The translations under genes and the position numbers were made by a program. Below are positions 39,219 to 49,171 of a DNA stretch of 64,000 bases, piece after piece. Each line of letters begins with the position of its first letter. Within the stretch, counting starts at the first letter, position 1. The notes below the pieces were generated by a model that worked only from the letters and a program-made list of their open reading frames with translations, ran no database searches and was not told where the DNA came from. The stretch is from Methanobrevibacter gottschalkii DSM 11977 (GTDB lineage Archaea; Methanobacteriota; Methanobacteria; Methanobacteriales; Methanobacteriaceae): positions 186,001 to 250,000 of the forward strand of contig NZ_RKRG01000002.1 in NCBI RefSeq assembly GCF_003814835.1, read 5' to 3'.

Positions 39219-40067
39219 ATGTTAAGACAACCTGCTGTAGCCGGATCATTTTATCCAAATGATGCTGAAAATCTAAAAAAAATCATTGAGAGTTGTTTTT
39301 TAGATAAATCGGGTGTTGGTTTCATACCTGAATTAAATAAGTTTAATGGTAAAGATTATCCTATCAATGTTATGGTTCCACATGCAGGTTATCAATATTC
39401 TGGTGCAATAGCTTCTCATAGCTATTGTGACATCGTTAGAAATGGTTTTCCTGAAGTTTTTATTATTATAAGTCCAAATCACACTGGATTAGGTAGTGAA
39501 ATTTCTGTTTTTAATGAAGGTGAATGGATAACACCTTTAGGGGATGTAGAAGTTGATAATGAATTTGCAAATGAGATAATTTCTATTTCTGATATTGCAA
39601 GTTCAGATTTTCATGCCCATGTCCATGAACACAGTATTGAAGTTCAACTACCTTTCCTTCAATATTTTTCTTCTGATTTTAAAATTGTTCCAATTACTAT
39701 GGGAACACAAACATTTGCAACTTCAAATGATTTGGCTAATGCCATTTTTGAAGCTGGAAATAAGTTAAGTAAATCTTATTGTGTTATTGCAAGCACTGAC
39801 TTATCTCACTTTAACAATCAAGAGAAAGCAAATAAAGTTGATGGCTTTGTTTTAGAAGATATTGAAGAGATGAATGAATTCAAATTGTTTGAAGAAGTTG
39901 TTCAATATAATATTACTATGTGTGGTTATGGTCCTGTAATGACCAATATTTCACTTTCTAAAAGATGTGGGAAAAATTCTTGTGAAATATTAGCATATCA
40001 AACTAGTGGGGATGTCACTGGTGATTTTAGCTCTGTTGTGGGATATGCTTCAGGAGTTTTTAAATAA
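39219..40067 (+). CDS. MEMO1 family protein (AmmeMemoRadiSam protein B)
   Basis: 282 residues. It starts LRQPAVAGSFYPNDAENLKK; HAGYQYSGAIASHSY and ASTDLSHFNN give the conserved histidines of the Memo fold, which resembles non-haem iron dioxygenases. In prokaryotes it is thought to act with an AMMECR1-like protein and a radical SAM enzyme. The biochemical role is unproven. It starts nine bases after rps2. Confidence 0.92.
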   Translation: MLRQPAVAGSFYPNDAENLKKIIESCFLDKSGVGFIPELNKFNGKDYPINVMVPHAGYQYSGAIASHSYCDIVRNGFPEVFIIISPNHTGLGSEISVFNEGEWITPLGDVEVDNEFANEIISISDIASSDFHAHVHEHSIEVQLPFLQYFSSDFKIVPITMGTQTFATSNDLANAIFEAGNKLSKSYCVIASTDLSHFNNQEKANKVDGFVLEDIEEMNEFKLFEEVVQYNITMCGYGPVMTNISLSKRCGKNSCEILAYQTSGDVTGDFSSVVGYASGVFK

Positions 40068-40078
40068 GGTGTTTTTTT

Positions 40079-41041
40079 ATGATTGCAAAAGCTTCTGCTC
40101 CGGCAAAAACTATATTGTTTGGTGAACATTCAGTTGTTTACGATGAACCTGCAATTGCAGGAGCGGTTAATAAAAGGGCTTATATTACAATTAAAGAGTC
40201 CAAATCTGATAAATCTATTTTTAGAGCTCCAGATATAGGTTTTGAAGCTGAATTACTTTCAAAACAGAAAAAATACATTTTAACAAAGGGAAAACCTGGT
40301 ATTATTAGATATATTTTAGAATCTCTTTACAGAGCACATGACCACTCTCCAATCGACATAACATTATCATCAAATGTCCCTATTGGTTCTGGGCTTGGTT
40401 CATCAGCAGCAGTTACTGTAGCTACACTTGCTGCATTATATAGGTATCATAATATTCGGTTTAATAAGAAATCTTTAGCACATGATGCCCACATGGTAGA
40501 ACAAGCTGTTCAGGGGGTAGCCAGTCCTCTTGACACATTGGTTTCTACTTATGGGGGTCTTGTATATTTGTCTAGGAATAAAAAAGTTGAACATTTTAAA
40601 GTAAACTTTAATGCTCCATTGGTTGTAGGTTTTACCACTAAACATGGAAATACTGGAAAAATGGTTAAAGATGTTAAAAATTTAAAAAATAGAAATCCAA
40701 AAATTATCAATCCTGTGATTACTGCAATGGGTAATTTAACTAATTATGCTAAACAAGCTATTTTGAAAAAAGATTATAATAAAGTTGGAGAATTAATGAA
40801 TATCAATCATGGATTTTTGGATGTTATTGGTGTAAATACATTAGAATTATCTCGTATGGTATATAATGCAAGAGAAGCTGGAGCTATCGGTTCTAAAACT
40901 ACCGGCGCCGGTGGCGGAGGAAGTATTATTGCACTTTGTCCGGGAAAAGTTGATGAAGTTGCAAATGCTATTGCTCGTGATGATAGTATTTTAAAAGTTA
41001 GATTTACTAGAAGAGGTGTCTCTTCAAGGGTTTATAAGTGA
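40079..41041 (+). CDS. mvk: Mevalonate kinase
   Basis: 320 residues of the GHMP kinase family: SAPAKTILFGEHSVVYDEPA, the ATP loop PIGSGLGSSAAVTVATLAAL, and TTGAGGGGSIIALCPG. It phosphorylates mevalonate for isoprenoid lipids. First gene of the lipid group; the next gene starts four bases after its stop. Confidence 0.95.
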   Translation: MIAKASAPAKTILFGEHSVVYDEPAIAGAVNKRAYITIKESKSDKSIFRAPDIGFEAELLSKQKKYILTKGKPGIIRYILESLYRAHDHSPIDITLSSNVPIGSGLGSSAAVTVATLAALYRYHNIRFNKKSLAHDAHMVEQAVQGVASPLDTLVSTYGGLVYLSRNKKVEHFKVNFNAPLVVGFTTKHGNTGKMVKDVKNLKNRNPKIINPVITAMGNLTNYAKQAILKKDYNKVGELMNINHGFLDVIGVNTLELSRMVYNAREAGAIGSKTTGAGGGGSIIALCPGKVDEVANAIARDDSILKVRFTRRGVSSRVYK

Positions 41042-41045
41042 TTTC

Positions 41046-41846
41046 ATGATTATTTTAAAAATTGGTGGAAGTAGTTTAACTAATAAAGATTCCTCTAAAA
41101 GTGAAGTTAATTCTGATAGTCTTAAAAGAATTGCTTTAGAAATTAAATCTTCTTTAGATAATTCTGCAAAAGAATTAATTGTTGTTCATGGTGCGGGATC
41201 ATTTGGACATCCACCTGCTAAAAAATATAAAATCGGCGAGGTATTTGATAAATCAGAATATCCTCAAAAAAGAATTGGATTTTGTGAAACTCAGAATGCT
41301 GTTAAAAAATTAAATATGTATGTATGTGAAGCATTCATTGAACAAGGTTTACCTGTTGTTGCAATTCCTGCTTCAAGTTTCATGACAGCTACTAATAAAA
41401 GAATAACTCATGGGGATTTAGATTCTTTTAATAAATATTTGGAAAAAGGTTTTATTCCTGTAATTTATGGTGATGTTGTTCTAGATGATGAATTGGAATT
41501 TTGTGTTATTTCTGGTGATCAATTAATTCAATACCTTGCAATGAATTTAAATCCTAATCAGGTAATTCTCGGAACAGATGTTGATGGAGTTTATAATAAA
41601 AACCCAAAAACTCATGATGATGCTATATTTTTTGATAAATTATCTTCACTTGAAGAGTTAGATGCATTTGAAGGAACTACAAATGTAGATGTCACTGGTG
41701 GAATGATTGGGAAAATTAAAGAATTATTATATTTAGCAGATTTGGGAATTGAATCTAAAATAATAAATGCGGAAGTTGAAGACAATATTTTTAAAGTATT
41801 GGAAAACGAAGATGTAAAAGGAACTGTGATTTCAAGGGGGAAGTAA
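41046..41846 (+). CDS. ipk: Isopentenyl phosphate kinase
   Basis: 266 residues of the amino acid kinase fold: [32 protein letters not shown] with the characteristic His, and [12 protein letters not shown]. It makes isopentenyl diphosphate from isopentenyl phosphate in the archaeal mevalonate pathway. ATG at 41046 is preferred over an in-frame start inside mvk. Confidence 0.93.
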   Translation: MIILKIGGSSLTNKDSSKSEVNSDSLKRIALEIKSSLDNSAKELIVVHGAGSFGHPPAKKYKIGEVFDKSEYPQKRIGFCETQNAVKKLNMYVCEAFIEQGLPVVAIPASSFMTATNKRITHGDLDSFNKYLEKGFIPVIYGDVVLDDELEFCVISGDQLIQYLAMNLNPNQVILGTDVDGVYNKNPKTHDDAIFFDKLSSLEELDAFEGTTNVDVTGGMIGKIKELLYLADLGIESKIINAEVEDNIFKVLENEDVKGTVISRGK

Positions 41847-41847
41847 C

Positions 41848-42894
41848 ATGATTTCAGATAGAAAATTAGAGCATTTATTAATTTGTGAAAATTATGATGT
41901 TTCATTTAAAAATAAAACTAATGGTTTTGAAGATATTGAATTGATCCATAATGTTTTACCTGAAATTGACAAACAGGAAATTGATTTGTCCACTTCTACT
42001 TTTGGTAAAAAATTAGATTCACCTCTTTTTATTACAGCCATTACTGGAGGACATCCTGCTGCAAAAGAAATCAATAAACAATTAGCTATTGCTGCTGAAA
42101 ATAATAATATTGCATTAGGTGTTGGATCTCAAAGAGCAGCATGTGAACATCCGGAACTTGAGGATACTTATACTGTTGTTCGTGAAAATGCTCCTAATTG
42201 TTTACTTGTTGGGAATATAGGTGCACCTCAATTAAATTTAGCTGAAAAAGCAGTTGAAATATTGGATGCAGATATTCTAGCAATTCATTTAAATCCTCTT
42301 CAAGAATCAATACAGCCTGAAGGTGATTTGGATGCAAGGGGATATCTTGATTTAATCAGTCAAATTACAAATTCAGTCAACATTCCAATTATTGCAAAAG
42401 AAACTGGCTGCGGTATATCAGCAGAATCTGCAGAAGCACTAGTCGAGGCAGGTGTTGATTTTATTGATATTGAAGGTGCTGGTGGAACTAGCTGGGCGGC
42501 TGTTGAAACATACCGGGCTGAAGATAGATATTTAGGAGAAATATTTTGGGATTGGGGAATTCCAACTGCGGTTAGTACAGTTGAAGTTACTAATGCTATT
42601 GATGTTCCAGTAATTTCATCTGGAGGAATTCGCAGTGGTCTTGAAGCGGCCAAAGCAATTGCTCTTGGAGCAGATGCTGTTGGTATGGCTTTACCTTTCT
42701 TAAAAAATTCTACCTCACAGGAACAATTAAACAAATTTATTTCAAGATTCAATGAGTCATTAAGAATTGCAATGTTTCTAGTGGGAGCTAGTAATATTGA
42801 TGAATTAAAAGAATCTAAGTTAGTTATTCGTGGAAAAACAAGGGAGTGGCTTAATGAAAGAGGTATTAACACAAAAAATTATTCAAGGAGATAA
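41848..42894 (+). CDS. fni: Isopentenyl-diphosphate delta-isomerase, type 2 (FMN)
   Basis: 348 residues. Motifs [46 protein letters not shown] and the FMN phosphate region [20 protein letters not shown] are as in FMN- and NAD(P)H-dependent IDI-2. It isomerises IPP to DMAPP. One base lies between it and ipk. Confidence 0.95.
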   Translation: MISDRKLEHLLICENYDVSFKNKTNGFEDIELIHNVLPEIDKQEIDLSTSTFGKKLDSPLFITAITGGHPAAKEINKQLAIAAENNNIALGVGSQRAACEHPELEDTYTVVRENAPNCLLVGNIGAPQLNLAEKAVEILDADILAIHLNPLQESIQPEGDLDARGYLDLISQITNSVNIPIIAKETGCGISAESAEALVEAGVDFIDIEGAGGTSWAAVETYRAEDRYLGEIFWDWGIPTAVSTVEVTNAIDVPVISSGGIRSGLEAAKAIALGADAVGMALPFLKNSTSQEQLNKFISRFNESLRIAMFLVGASNIDELKESKLVIRGKTREWLNERGINTKNYSRR

Positions 42895-42897
42895 AAC

Positions 42898-44241
42898 ATG
42901 AGCGTTGAAGTAATCGCTATTGGAGGATACCAAGAAGTTGGGAAGAACATGACTGCTGTCAAAGTTGGTGAAGATGTCATCATTTTTGATATGGGTATCC
43001 ATTTGGACAGAATTAGTATGCATGAAGATACAGATATCGATAGAATGCATAGTTTAGATTTAATCGAAAGAGGAGTTATTCCTGATGATACATTAATGAA
43101 AGATGTAGATGGAAAAGTCAAAGGAATAATCTTTTCACATGGTCATTTAGACCACATTGGTGCTGTTGCTAAATTAGCACATAGATATGATGCACCATTA
43201 ATTGGAACTCCGTATACTGCTGCTTTAATTGAAAAACAAATTAAAGGTGAACGCAAATTCAAAGTAAATAATCCAATTAGACCTTTAAATGCAGGTAGTA
43301 AATTAAAACTTTCAAAAGATATTACTTTAGAATTTGTCCAATCAACTCATAGTATTCCACAAGCAGTATTTCCGGTTTTACACACTCCGGAAGGAATTAT
43401 TGTTTATGCTTTAGATTTTAAATTTGACAATCATCAAAAAGTATCTCCTCCTCCTGATTATAAGAGATTAAGAGAATTAGGTAGGGAAGGAGTACTTGCT
43501 TTAATAGTGGAAACAACTAATTCTACTAATTATAATGAAGTTAAAACTCATTCCGAGCGTATTGCTCGAAATATATTGGAAGATGTAATGAGAGGACCTC
43601 TTCAAGAGAAAACTGGTATGATAGTCACTACATTTTCATCTCATGTTGAACGTGTACAAGCTATTGCAGATATTGCTAAAAAAAGTCACAGAGAAATATT
43701 TTTCCTAGGAAGATCAATGGAAAGGTTCTGTGGTATTGCACAAAAGTTAGGTATTTTAAAATTACCTAAGAATGCTAGTATTTATGGATCTCCTAAAGCA
43801 ATAAATAGAGCTTTATTGAGGGCCGATGAGGATAGGGCTAATTATTTGCTTGTAACTACAGGTCACCAAGGTGAACCTGATGCATTACTTCCAAGAATAG
43901 CTAATGGTAGAACACCATTCAATATTAAAAAAGGAGATAATGTAATTATTTCAGCACCTATTATTCCAAATCCAACTAATGCTGCAAATAGGCATATCAT
44001 GGAAAGAAGATTAAAATTAAAAGGTGCAAGAATTTATCCTAATGCTCATGTTTCTGGGCATGCTGGAAGAGAAGATCACAGAGAATTTTTACGCATGTTA
44101 AAACCTCAGCATATCATACCAGCACATGGAGACTTAACAATGCTTTCAGCTTATGCAGAACTTGCAGAAGAAGAAGGATATAGAATTGGATATGATATTC
44201 ACATCTTGAGAAATGCTCAAGCACAAGTTTTTAAAAGTTAA
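42898..44241 (+). CDS. Ribonuclease J family exo/endonuclease
   Basis: 447 residues of the metallo-beta-lactamase/beta-CASP fold. The zinc motif [19 protein letters not shown], the beta-CASP region with [10 protein letters not shown], and the C-terminal [11 protein letters not shown] and IIPAHGD are present. It lacks the KH or CPSF-like extension, so it is the short archaeal RNase J type acting 5' to 3' on RNA. It is embedded among lipid genes. Confidence 0.92.
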   Translation: MSVEVIAIGGYQEVGKNMTAVKVGEDVIIFDMGIHLDRISMHEDTDIDRMHSLDLIERGVIPDDTLMKDVDGKVKGIIFSHGHLDHIGAVAKLAHRYDAPLIGTPYTAALIEKQIKGERKFKVNNPIRPLNAGSKLKLSKDITLEFVQSTHSIPQAVFPVLHTPEGIIVYALDFKFDNHQKVSPPPDYKRLRELGREGVLALIVETTNSTNYNEVKTHSERIARNILEDVMRGPLQEKTGMIVTTFSSHVERVQAIADIAKKSHREIFFLGRSMERFCGIAQKLGILKLPKNASIYGSPKAINRALLRADEDRANYLLVTTGHQGEPDALLPRIANGRTPFNIKKGDNVIISAPIIPNPTNAANRHIMERRLKLKGARIYPNAHVSGHAGREDHREFLRMLKPQHIIPAHGDLTMLSAYAELAEEEGYRIGYDIHILRNAQAQVFKS

Positions 44242-44254
44242 AAGAGGGATGTAT

Positions 44255-45235
44255 ATGAGTGATGTAAAAAAAATACTTGGAAATTATTCCACTGATATTA
44301 CAAGAACAATTGAAGAAGAATTATCAGCAATTACTCCTAATAATCTTGCAGAAGCATCAGTTTACCTTACAAGAGCTGGTGGTAAAATGCTTAGGCCTGC
44401 TTTAACATTAATTGCTGCTGAGGCTGTTGGTGGTAATCGTGAATCTGCATTAAAATCTGCAGCCGCAATTGAATTGATCCATACATTTTCACTTATTCAT
44501 GATGATATTATGGATCAGGATGATATGAGGAGAGGAATGCCTTCTGTTCATAAAGTTTGGGGTGATGATGTAGCAATTCTTGCAGGAGATACATTATTTT
44601 CAAAAGCTTTTGAAATTATCATTGGAAATAAAGGAACTACCTCTGATCAGAATAACAAATCTTTAGCTACTGTTGCTGATGCTTGTGTAAAAATTTGTGA
44701 AGGTCAGGCATTAGATATGGGCTTTGAAGAAAGATTTGATGTAACAGAAGATGAATACATGGAAATGATTTTCAAAAAAACTGGTGCATTAATTGCAGCG
44801 GCTACTAAAGTTGGAGCTATTATGGGTGGGGCATCAGAAGGAGTCATTGATGCTATGTATGAATATGGTCGTTTGATTGGTCTTGCTTTCCAGATTCAGG
44901 ATGATTATCTTGATTTAGTATCTGATGAAGAAACATTAGGCAAACCAATTGGTTCTGATATTGGTAAAGGTAAAATGACCGTTATTGCAATTAAAGGTTT
45001 GGCTAGTGATGATACTGGCAGATTGCTTGAAATCTTAAAAGATGATGAAAACTCAAATGAAGATATAACTGAAGCAATCGATATTTTAACAAAATGCGGC
45101 GCTATTGAATATGCTCGTAATTTGGCATTAGAATCTATTAAGCAAGCAAAAGAAGTACTTGAAATATTAGATGATTCTTCATCTAAACAAATGCTTGTAG
45201 ATATTGCAGATTTTGTACTTGAGAGAAGTGCATAA
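44255..45235 (+). CDS. idsA: Short-chain isoprenyl diphosphate synthase (FPP/GGPP synthase)
   Basis: 326 residues. The first Asp-rich motif [14 protein letters not shown] and the second [19 protein letters not shown] are intact. It makes farnesyl and geranylgeranyl diphosphate for archaeal ether lipids. ATG at 44255 with GAGGG six bases upstream; an in-frame ATG inside the RNase J gene is rejected. The stop codon is inside a hairpin. Confidence 0.93.
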   Translation: MSDVKKILGNYSTDITRTIEEELSAITPNNLAEASVYLTRAGGKMLRPALTLIAAEAVGGNRESALKSAAAIELIHTFSLIHDDIMDQDDMRRGMPSVHKVWGDDVAILAGDTLFSKAFEIIIGNKGTTSDQNNKSLATVADACVKICEGQALDMGFEERFDVTEDEYMEMIFKKTGALIAAATKVGAIMGGASEGVIDAMYEYGRLIGLAFQIQDDYLDLVSDEETLGKPIGSDIGKGKMTVIAIKGLASDDTGRLLEILKDDENSNEDITEAIDILTKCGAIEYARNLALESIKQAKEVLEILDDSSSKQMLVDIADFVLERSA

Positions 45236-45256
45236 TTTTTCTCTCACTTTTTTATT
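45220..45256 (+). terminator. Hairpin plus T-run over the idsA stop codon
   Basis: TGAGAGAA (45220-45227) pairs with TTCTCTCA (45239-45246), and CTTTTTTATTTTT follows. TAA (45233-45235) is in the loop. Likely end of the lipid gene transcript. Confidence 0.6.
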
Positions 45257-45304
45257 TTTCATTTTTTTTATCAGGATTAATCGTAATACTTATCATAATT
45301 TATA

Positions 45305-45340
45305 CATGATTAATTATGATATTTCATGATTAATTATGAT
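45305..45340. repeat. Two tandem 16-base repeats with 20-base period
   Basis: CATGATTAATTATGAT occurs at 45305-45320 and again at 45325-45340, separated by ATTT. A period of 20 bases puts both on about the same DNA face within two turns. Possible regulator binding sites upstream of cassette 1. Confidence 0.6.
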
Positions 45341-45502
45341 AATTATTTTTTTTAATATATGCTCTTTGATTATAAATCAAAATTCAATATCTCATTTATT
45401 TTTAATATTCTTATTTTATAAATGGATATTTTCAGTATAATTTAATTAAATAAATTTATATTTGATTTAAACTCTTTAAATTCCCTAGGTTTAAGAGACA
45501 AG

Positions 45503-45511
45503 ATTTATATA
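45503..45511 (+). promoter_or_regulatory. TATA box of cassette 1
   Basis: TTTATATAT, followed by TAATAC and GTATTA in inverted order ten bases apart. The sequence from here on aligns with the region from 49071 before copy 2, marking the left edge of the duplication. Confidence 0.45.
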
Positions 45512-45592
45512 TGTAATACCATATATACAGTATTAATTATTTAATTAAAGTTCTTAATTAGATAATTGACATATAAAATAGTTTGGGAGTAT

Positions 45593-45780
45593 ATGGAGAT
45601 ATAACATAAGATAATGGATTGATTAGAACAAATTTTATCGTATGATTGAGTTTGATGATATTATCGAATATGTTTTGGTGAAGTGAAATAAGTTTTGACA
45701 TTATTTCAAGATAATGTGAAAATTTAGATTTAAACTTTATGATTGATGGAAATTTCATTGGGTTAGTCAAAAATTTAATC
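45593..45780 (+). pseudogene. Decayed copy of the small gene at 49172-49537
   Basis: The start region GGGAGTATATGG aligns with GGGGAGAGTTATGG of the intact gene; GGATTGATTAGA and GAAATAA-TTTTGACAT-ATTT-AAGAT, then ATTTAAACTTTA, are shared in order. The copy here has a TAA at the fourth codon (45602-45604), several indels, and has lost roughly the last third. It precedes cassette 1 exactly as the intact gene precedes cassette 2. Confidence 0.7.
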
Positions 45781-45863
45781 TAGATTATACTTTTTTTAGT
45801 AGCTATGATGTTCTCATTATAGAACATGTTTTACTCCCTTTAACTACTTTTTGGTGATGTATT

Positions 45864-46877
45864 ATGTTGGAGATTAAGCATACATTATGCCCTTCCTGTA
45901 GTGTTGGTTGTGGGATTAATGTAGTTTTAAAAGAGGGGAATGTTGTCGGGACTTTTCCCTATAAAAGACATCCGGTTAATTCTGGAAAAAATTGTTTAAA
46001 TGGGAGAAATTCAATTGAATGTTATTTAAACAAATTTGAAGATATTAATGTGGATGATGTTGTTGCAGATGTTTTAAAAGAGTTGAAATCTGCTGATGCA
46101 TCTAGTGTTACTGTTGTTTGTTCAGGTAATAATGATGTTGAGGAAATTAAGGCTATTAAAGAATTTGCAGAATCTAATAATTTTAATTTGGCATTTTATG
46201 CTGATAATTTAAAAAATTTTGATGATGTTGCAACATATGATGATGTTGCTGATGCAAGCAAAATATTTGTTATTGGTGATCTTTTGTTTGAAAATCCTTT
46301 GATTGGTAGGAGGATTGTTCATGCAAAGCAGAATGGTGCTAAAATTTATGCATTGGGGAAGACTGAAAAATCTGTTACATTCAATATTGCAGATGAAACT
46401 TTCAACACTTCTGTAGTTGATTTTTTGGATGCTAATGATTCTAATATTGATGAATCCTCTGTAATTGTATTTAATTATGTTGATTCAGCCGAGGATTTAG
46501 ATAAAATTGAATCTATTGGATGTAAATCTTTTCCTGTTTTCAGCAAATCCAATTCTAAAGGTGCATTGGATATTGTTGAAGTTAAATCTTTAGATGAAAT
46601 GATGGAATTGCTGGAAAATACTAAAGTTTTATTGGTATTCAATGATGATATTGCTGATGAAATAGATTTTGATTTTACTAAAATCTCTAAAATTATAAGT
46701 TTCGCTCCATGTGAAAATAACACAACAAAAATCTCAGATATTGTTGTACCTATTAAAACATGGCTTGAAAAAGACGGATCATTTGTAAATGCAATGGGTG
46801 ATACTCAAACTTTCACCACTGTCATAGATTCAGATGTATTAAGTGAAATCGAAGTAATTGAAAAACTAAATAGTTAA
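45864..46877 (+). CDS. Truncated formate dehydrogenase alpha-like protein (cassette 1)
   Basis: 337 residues. The N-terminus has the molybdopterin-oxidoreductase [4Fe-4S] ligands C9, C12, C16 and C44 with YKRHPVNSGKNCLNGR. A middle segment FVIGDLLFENPLIGRRIVHA and a late segment PIKTWLEKDGSFVNAMG also match FdhA. Full FdhA has about 680 residues; the molybdopterin and active-site Sec/Cys region is absent, and residue 46 is Asn where FdhA/NarB-type proteins usually have Lys. Catalysis on formate is unlikely; electron relay is inferred. It resembles the flp (formate dehydrogenase-like) proteins of Methanothermobacter as I recall them. Confidence 0.85.
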   Translation: MLEIKHTLCPSCSVGCGINVVLKEGNVVGTFPYKRHPVNSGKNCLNGRNSIECYLNKFEDINVDDVVADVLKELKSADASSVTVVCSGNNDVEEIKAIKEFAESNNFNLAFYADNLKNFDDVATYDDVADASKIFVIGDLLFENPLIGRRIVHAKQNGAKIYALGKTEKSVTFNIADETFNTSVVDFLDANDSNIDESSVIVFNYVDSAEDLDKIESIGCKSFPVFSKSNSKGALDIVEVKSLDEMMELLENTKVLLVFNDDIADEIDFDFTKISKIISFAPCENNTTKISDIVVPIKTWLEKDGSFVNAMGDTQTFTTVIDSDVLSEIEVIEKLNS

Positions 46878-46890
46878 GTCGGTGATTAAT

Positions 46891-48033
46891 ATGAGTTATG
46901 TTTTAGCAAAATCTAAAGATGATGATATTCTTAGTGCAGGTGAATGTGGCGGAGCGGTAACTAGTATTCTTAAATATTTGCTTGATGAAAAACTTGTTGA
47001 TGGTGTTTTGACATTAAGGCCATTTGATGATATTTATGACGCTATGCCAGTATATGTGACTGATTCTGATGATTTGATAAGTACTGCGGGGTCTTATCAC
47101 TGTGCTCCTACAATGATTGGGGATATTATTGAAAGATTCATTGATGATGATACTAAAATTGCAGTCACTGTTAAACCTTGTGACATGAGGGCTATGAAAG
47201 AGCTTATAAAAAGGCACAGAATTAATGATGATAATGTTTATTTCATTGGTTTGAATTGTGGTGGAACTGTTTCTCCTGTTAGTGGTAGAAAAATGATTGA
47301 TTTATTCTATGAAGCAGATCCTAATGATGTTGTAAGTGAAGAGATAGATAAAGGTAAATTCATTATCGAGCTTGCAGATGGTGGGGAAGAAGCAGTAAAA
47401 ATTCATGATCTTGAAGCAGAAGGATATGGGCGCCGTAACAATTGTCAAAGATGTGATGTAAAAATTCCAAGAATGGCGGATATTGCTTGTGGAAACTGGG
47501 GTGCTGAAGATGGCTGGACATTCATTGAAATCAATGATGAAAAAGGTCAAAAGTTAGTTGATGGTGCTAAAAAAGTGGGCATTCTTGAAACTAAAACTCC
47601 TAATGATGCGGCGGTGGAAGGAAGAAGCAAAGTTGAAAACATCATGATTAAAATGGCAAAAAAGAACCAAGATGCAACTTACCCATTGGTTAGTGAAAGG
47701 GATGAATGGAGCCGCTGCATCGGTTGCTATGCTTGCCGTGATATTTGCCCTGTCTGCTGGTGTTTTGAAAACTGCGAATTAAACAAATCTTACTTCAAGG
47801 ATGAGGCAAACGCATTTTCAAGTCCTATTGCTTTTCAGGGTGTAAGACTGTCTCATATGAGTTTCAGTTGTTGTGATTGCGGTCAATGTGAAGATGTATG
47901 TCCAATGGATATTCCTGTTTCACTAATTTTTGACAAATTACAGAAAAAATACTATGGAAGAACTGGTTATGTAGCTGGAGTTTCAGAGGATATCAAACCT
48001 CCTTTATACAGTCCAGAAAAAACAGAATTATAA
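46891..48033 (+). CDS. FdhB/FrhB-like F420-dehydrogenase beta subunit (cassette 1)
   Basis: 380 residues. The FrhB/FdhB fold that binds FAD and F420 spans about 10-290 ([52 protein letters not shown]). A C-terminal ferredoxin region has [20 protein letters not shown] and [12 protein letters not shown]. It would exchange electrons with coenzyme F420. The ATG at 46891 with GGTGA is preferred; it gives the same 380 residues as copy 2. It lies 13 bases after the FdhA-like gene. Confidence 0.9.
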   Translation: MSYVLAKSKDDDILSAGECGGAVTSILKYLLDEKLVDGVLTLRPFDDIYDAMPVYVTDSDDLISTAGSYHCAPTMIGDIIERFIDDDTKIAVTVKPCDMRAMKELIKRHRINDDNVYFIGLNCGGTVSPVSGRKMIDLFYEADPNDVVSEEIDKGKFIIELADGGEEAVKIHDLEAEGYGRRNNCQRCDVKIPRMADIACGNWGAEDGWTFIEINDEKGQKLVDGAKKVGILETKTPNDAAVEGRSKVENIMIKMAKKNQDATYPLVSERDEWSRCIGCYACRDICPVCWCFENCELNKSYFKDEANAFSSPIAFQGVRLSHMSFSCCDCGQCEDVCPMDIPVSLIFDKLQKKYYGRTGYVAGVSEDIKPPLYSPEKTEL

Positions 48034-48044
48034 AGGTGTTTTTC

Positions 48045-48446
48045 ATGTCTGAAGATTTAAAAATTGTAGGTTTATTGTGTAATTGGTGTTGTTATGGTGG
48101 TGCGGATACTGCAGGAACTGCACGTATGCAATATCCATCAAATATTAGAATTATTCGTGTAATGTGTTCTGGGAGAATTAATCCGTCAATGGTCTTTAAA
48201 GCATTTCAGGAAGGTGCTGACGGCGTATTTGTAGGCGGGTGTCATATTGGTGACTGCCACTATGATGCAGGTAACTACAAATGGTCTAGAAGATCTAAGA
48301 TTGTTGAAGATATTCTTGAGGAATTTGGTATTGAAAAGGAAAGATTCCGTCATGAATGGATTTCAGCATCTGAAGGTGAAAAATTCCAAACAACAATGGA
48401 AGAATTCCACAAAACATTAACCAAATTAGGACCATTAGAATTATAA
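48045..48446 (+). CDS. mvhD: MvhD-type [2Fe-2S] iron-sulfur subunit (cassette 1)
   Basis: 133 residues. [32 protein letters not shown] and [13 protein letters not shown] are the MvhD/VhuD signature. This family docks on HdrA and passes electrons to the flavin-bifurcating heterodisulfide reductase. Association with an FdhB-like protein implies F420H2 as donor rather than H2; inference. AAGGTG precedes the ATG at 48045. Confidence 0.92.
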   Translation: MSEDLKIVGLLCNWCCYGGADTAGTARMQYPSNIRIIRVMCSGRINPSMVFKAFQEGADGVFVGGCHIGDCHYDAGNYKWSRRSKIVEDILEEFGIEKERFRHEWISASEGEKFQTTMEEFHKTLTKLGPLEL

Positions 48447-48514
48447 TTATTGGTCTTATTTAGAGATAAAATATTTAGAATTAAATTATATATGCATTGA
48501 TAAATTCTCATCTC

Positions 48515-48686
48515 AGCCGATAACTATTAATTTTAAGCATTACCGATTGATAGTTATCAACTTTTCTCCATCAATGTAGAATATTTAATTCAAAAAAAGA
48601 AAAATATATTTGAAATTAGTATAGGTTTCTTTTTACTGTCTACAATCGGCTATTAAAGTTAATCTTTAATAGCTATCCATTTTTTG
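48515..48686 (+). ncRNA. Conserved structured element after cassette 1
   Basis: Aligns with 52301-52475 after cassette 2. Shared blocks: AGCCGATAACTA, AGCATTACC, TTTCTCCATC-ATGTAGAA, ATATAGGTTTCTTT, ACTGTCTACAAT, CTATTAAAG/CTTTAATAGCTATC. Helices: GATAACTAT (48519-48527) with ATAGTTATC (48550-48558); TGTAGA (48575-48580) with TCTACA (48639-48644); GCTATTAAAG (48649-48658) with CTTTAATAGC (48664-48673), followed by a T-run like a terminator. It is either a 3' untranslated element or a separate small RNA. Confidence 0.55.
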
Positions 48687-49070
48687 TATTTCTTATAGTC
48701 AAGTATTACTTTTTTTAAATTTTTTATGAATTAGAGTAGTATTATTTTACTGAAAAGTATTACAAATATTTTATTCTCCGTATTTTACATTGTTTAGTGT
48801 AATTTCAATTCAAATAATTTATTTCACGTTGATATATCTTGATGATATTTGTTTAATTTTTTAAAATGATATTTGTTCTTATTTTGTATTGAGGTGATGA
48901 ATGGTGTTTATTTTTTATATTTTTTAAATTATTAATTTCCTTGATTTAACTGTTTAAACATAATTATTTTTGATAAATTGAATTTCAATCTATTTTGACT
49001 AAAAAATATTAATTTTCAATTAGTTATATCTGATTTAAACATAGAATTCCCATAAAATTATTTAAAAACA

Positions 49071-49078
49071 TTTATATG
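49071..49078 (+). promoter_or_regulatory. TATA box of cassette 2
   Basis: TTTATATG about 100 bases before the small gene at 49172; the following 40 bases align with those after the cassette 1 TATA box (45503). A leader of about 70 bases is predicted. Confidence 0.45.
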
Positions 49079-49171
49079 GTTATTACTTGTTAGTATTGTA
49101 TAAATTATTTGATTATTTTTGTAGTTGGATAATTTTTTTATTAATTATTAATAAATAAGTTGGGGAGAGTT

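Larger units (their letters stand above)
45236..45592. other. Intergenic region before electron-transfer cassette 1
   Basis: No intact gene. In order: the T-rich tail of the idsA terminator; TAATCGTAATACTTAT (45278-45293), which shares words with the mrtB promoter region; two copies of a 16-base repeat 20 bases apart (45305-45340); a 7-base hairpin (45365-45381); and TATA box 45503-45511, aligning with the promoter of copy 2. Confidence 0.5.
45500..48690 (+). repeat. Tandem duplication, copy 1
   Basis: Aligns with 49068-52475 from the promoter to the structured 3' element. The three genes are nearly identical over long blocks (for example about 300 bases without a difference from 45947), whereas the leader gene and the spacers have diverged greatly. 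Confidence 0.85.
48447..49171. other. Spacer between the two cassettes
   Basis: About 725 bases of very AT-rich DNA without a gene. It holds the structured element (48515-48686), two AAGTATTA words (48701-48708, 48755-48762), a 29-base sequence (48735-48763) similar to one upstream of mrtB, and the TATA box of cassette 2 at 49071. Confidence 0.6.

Noticed and set aside
42360-42872. A 170-codon minus-strand frame opposite fni
   Set aside because: Antisense shadow of the isomerase gene; codon pattern follows the sense gene.
45305-45340. CRISPR array
   Set aside because: Only two 16-base units with a 4-base spacer; no spacers of CRISPR length and no cas genes in the window.
45558-45770. A minus-strand 70-codon frame before cassette 1
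   Set aside because: The plus strand here aligns with the intact small gene at 49172, so the minus frame is a shadow of a decayed gene.
45864-46877. The FdhA-like gene as a pseudogene or frameshifted remnant of fdhA
   Set aside because: Both tandem copies are intact, equal in length, with proper ribosome binding sites and conserved cluster cysteines; no molybdopterin-domain fragments appear in other frames nearby.
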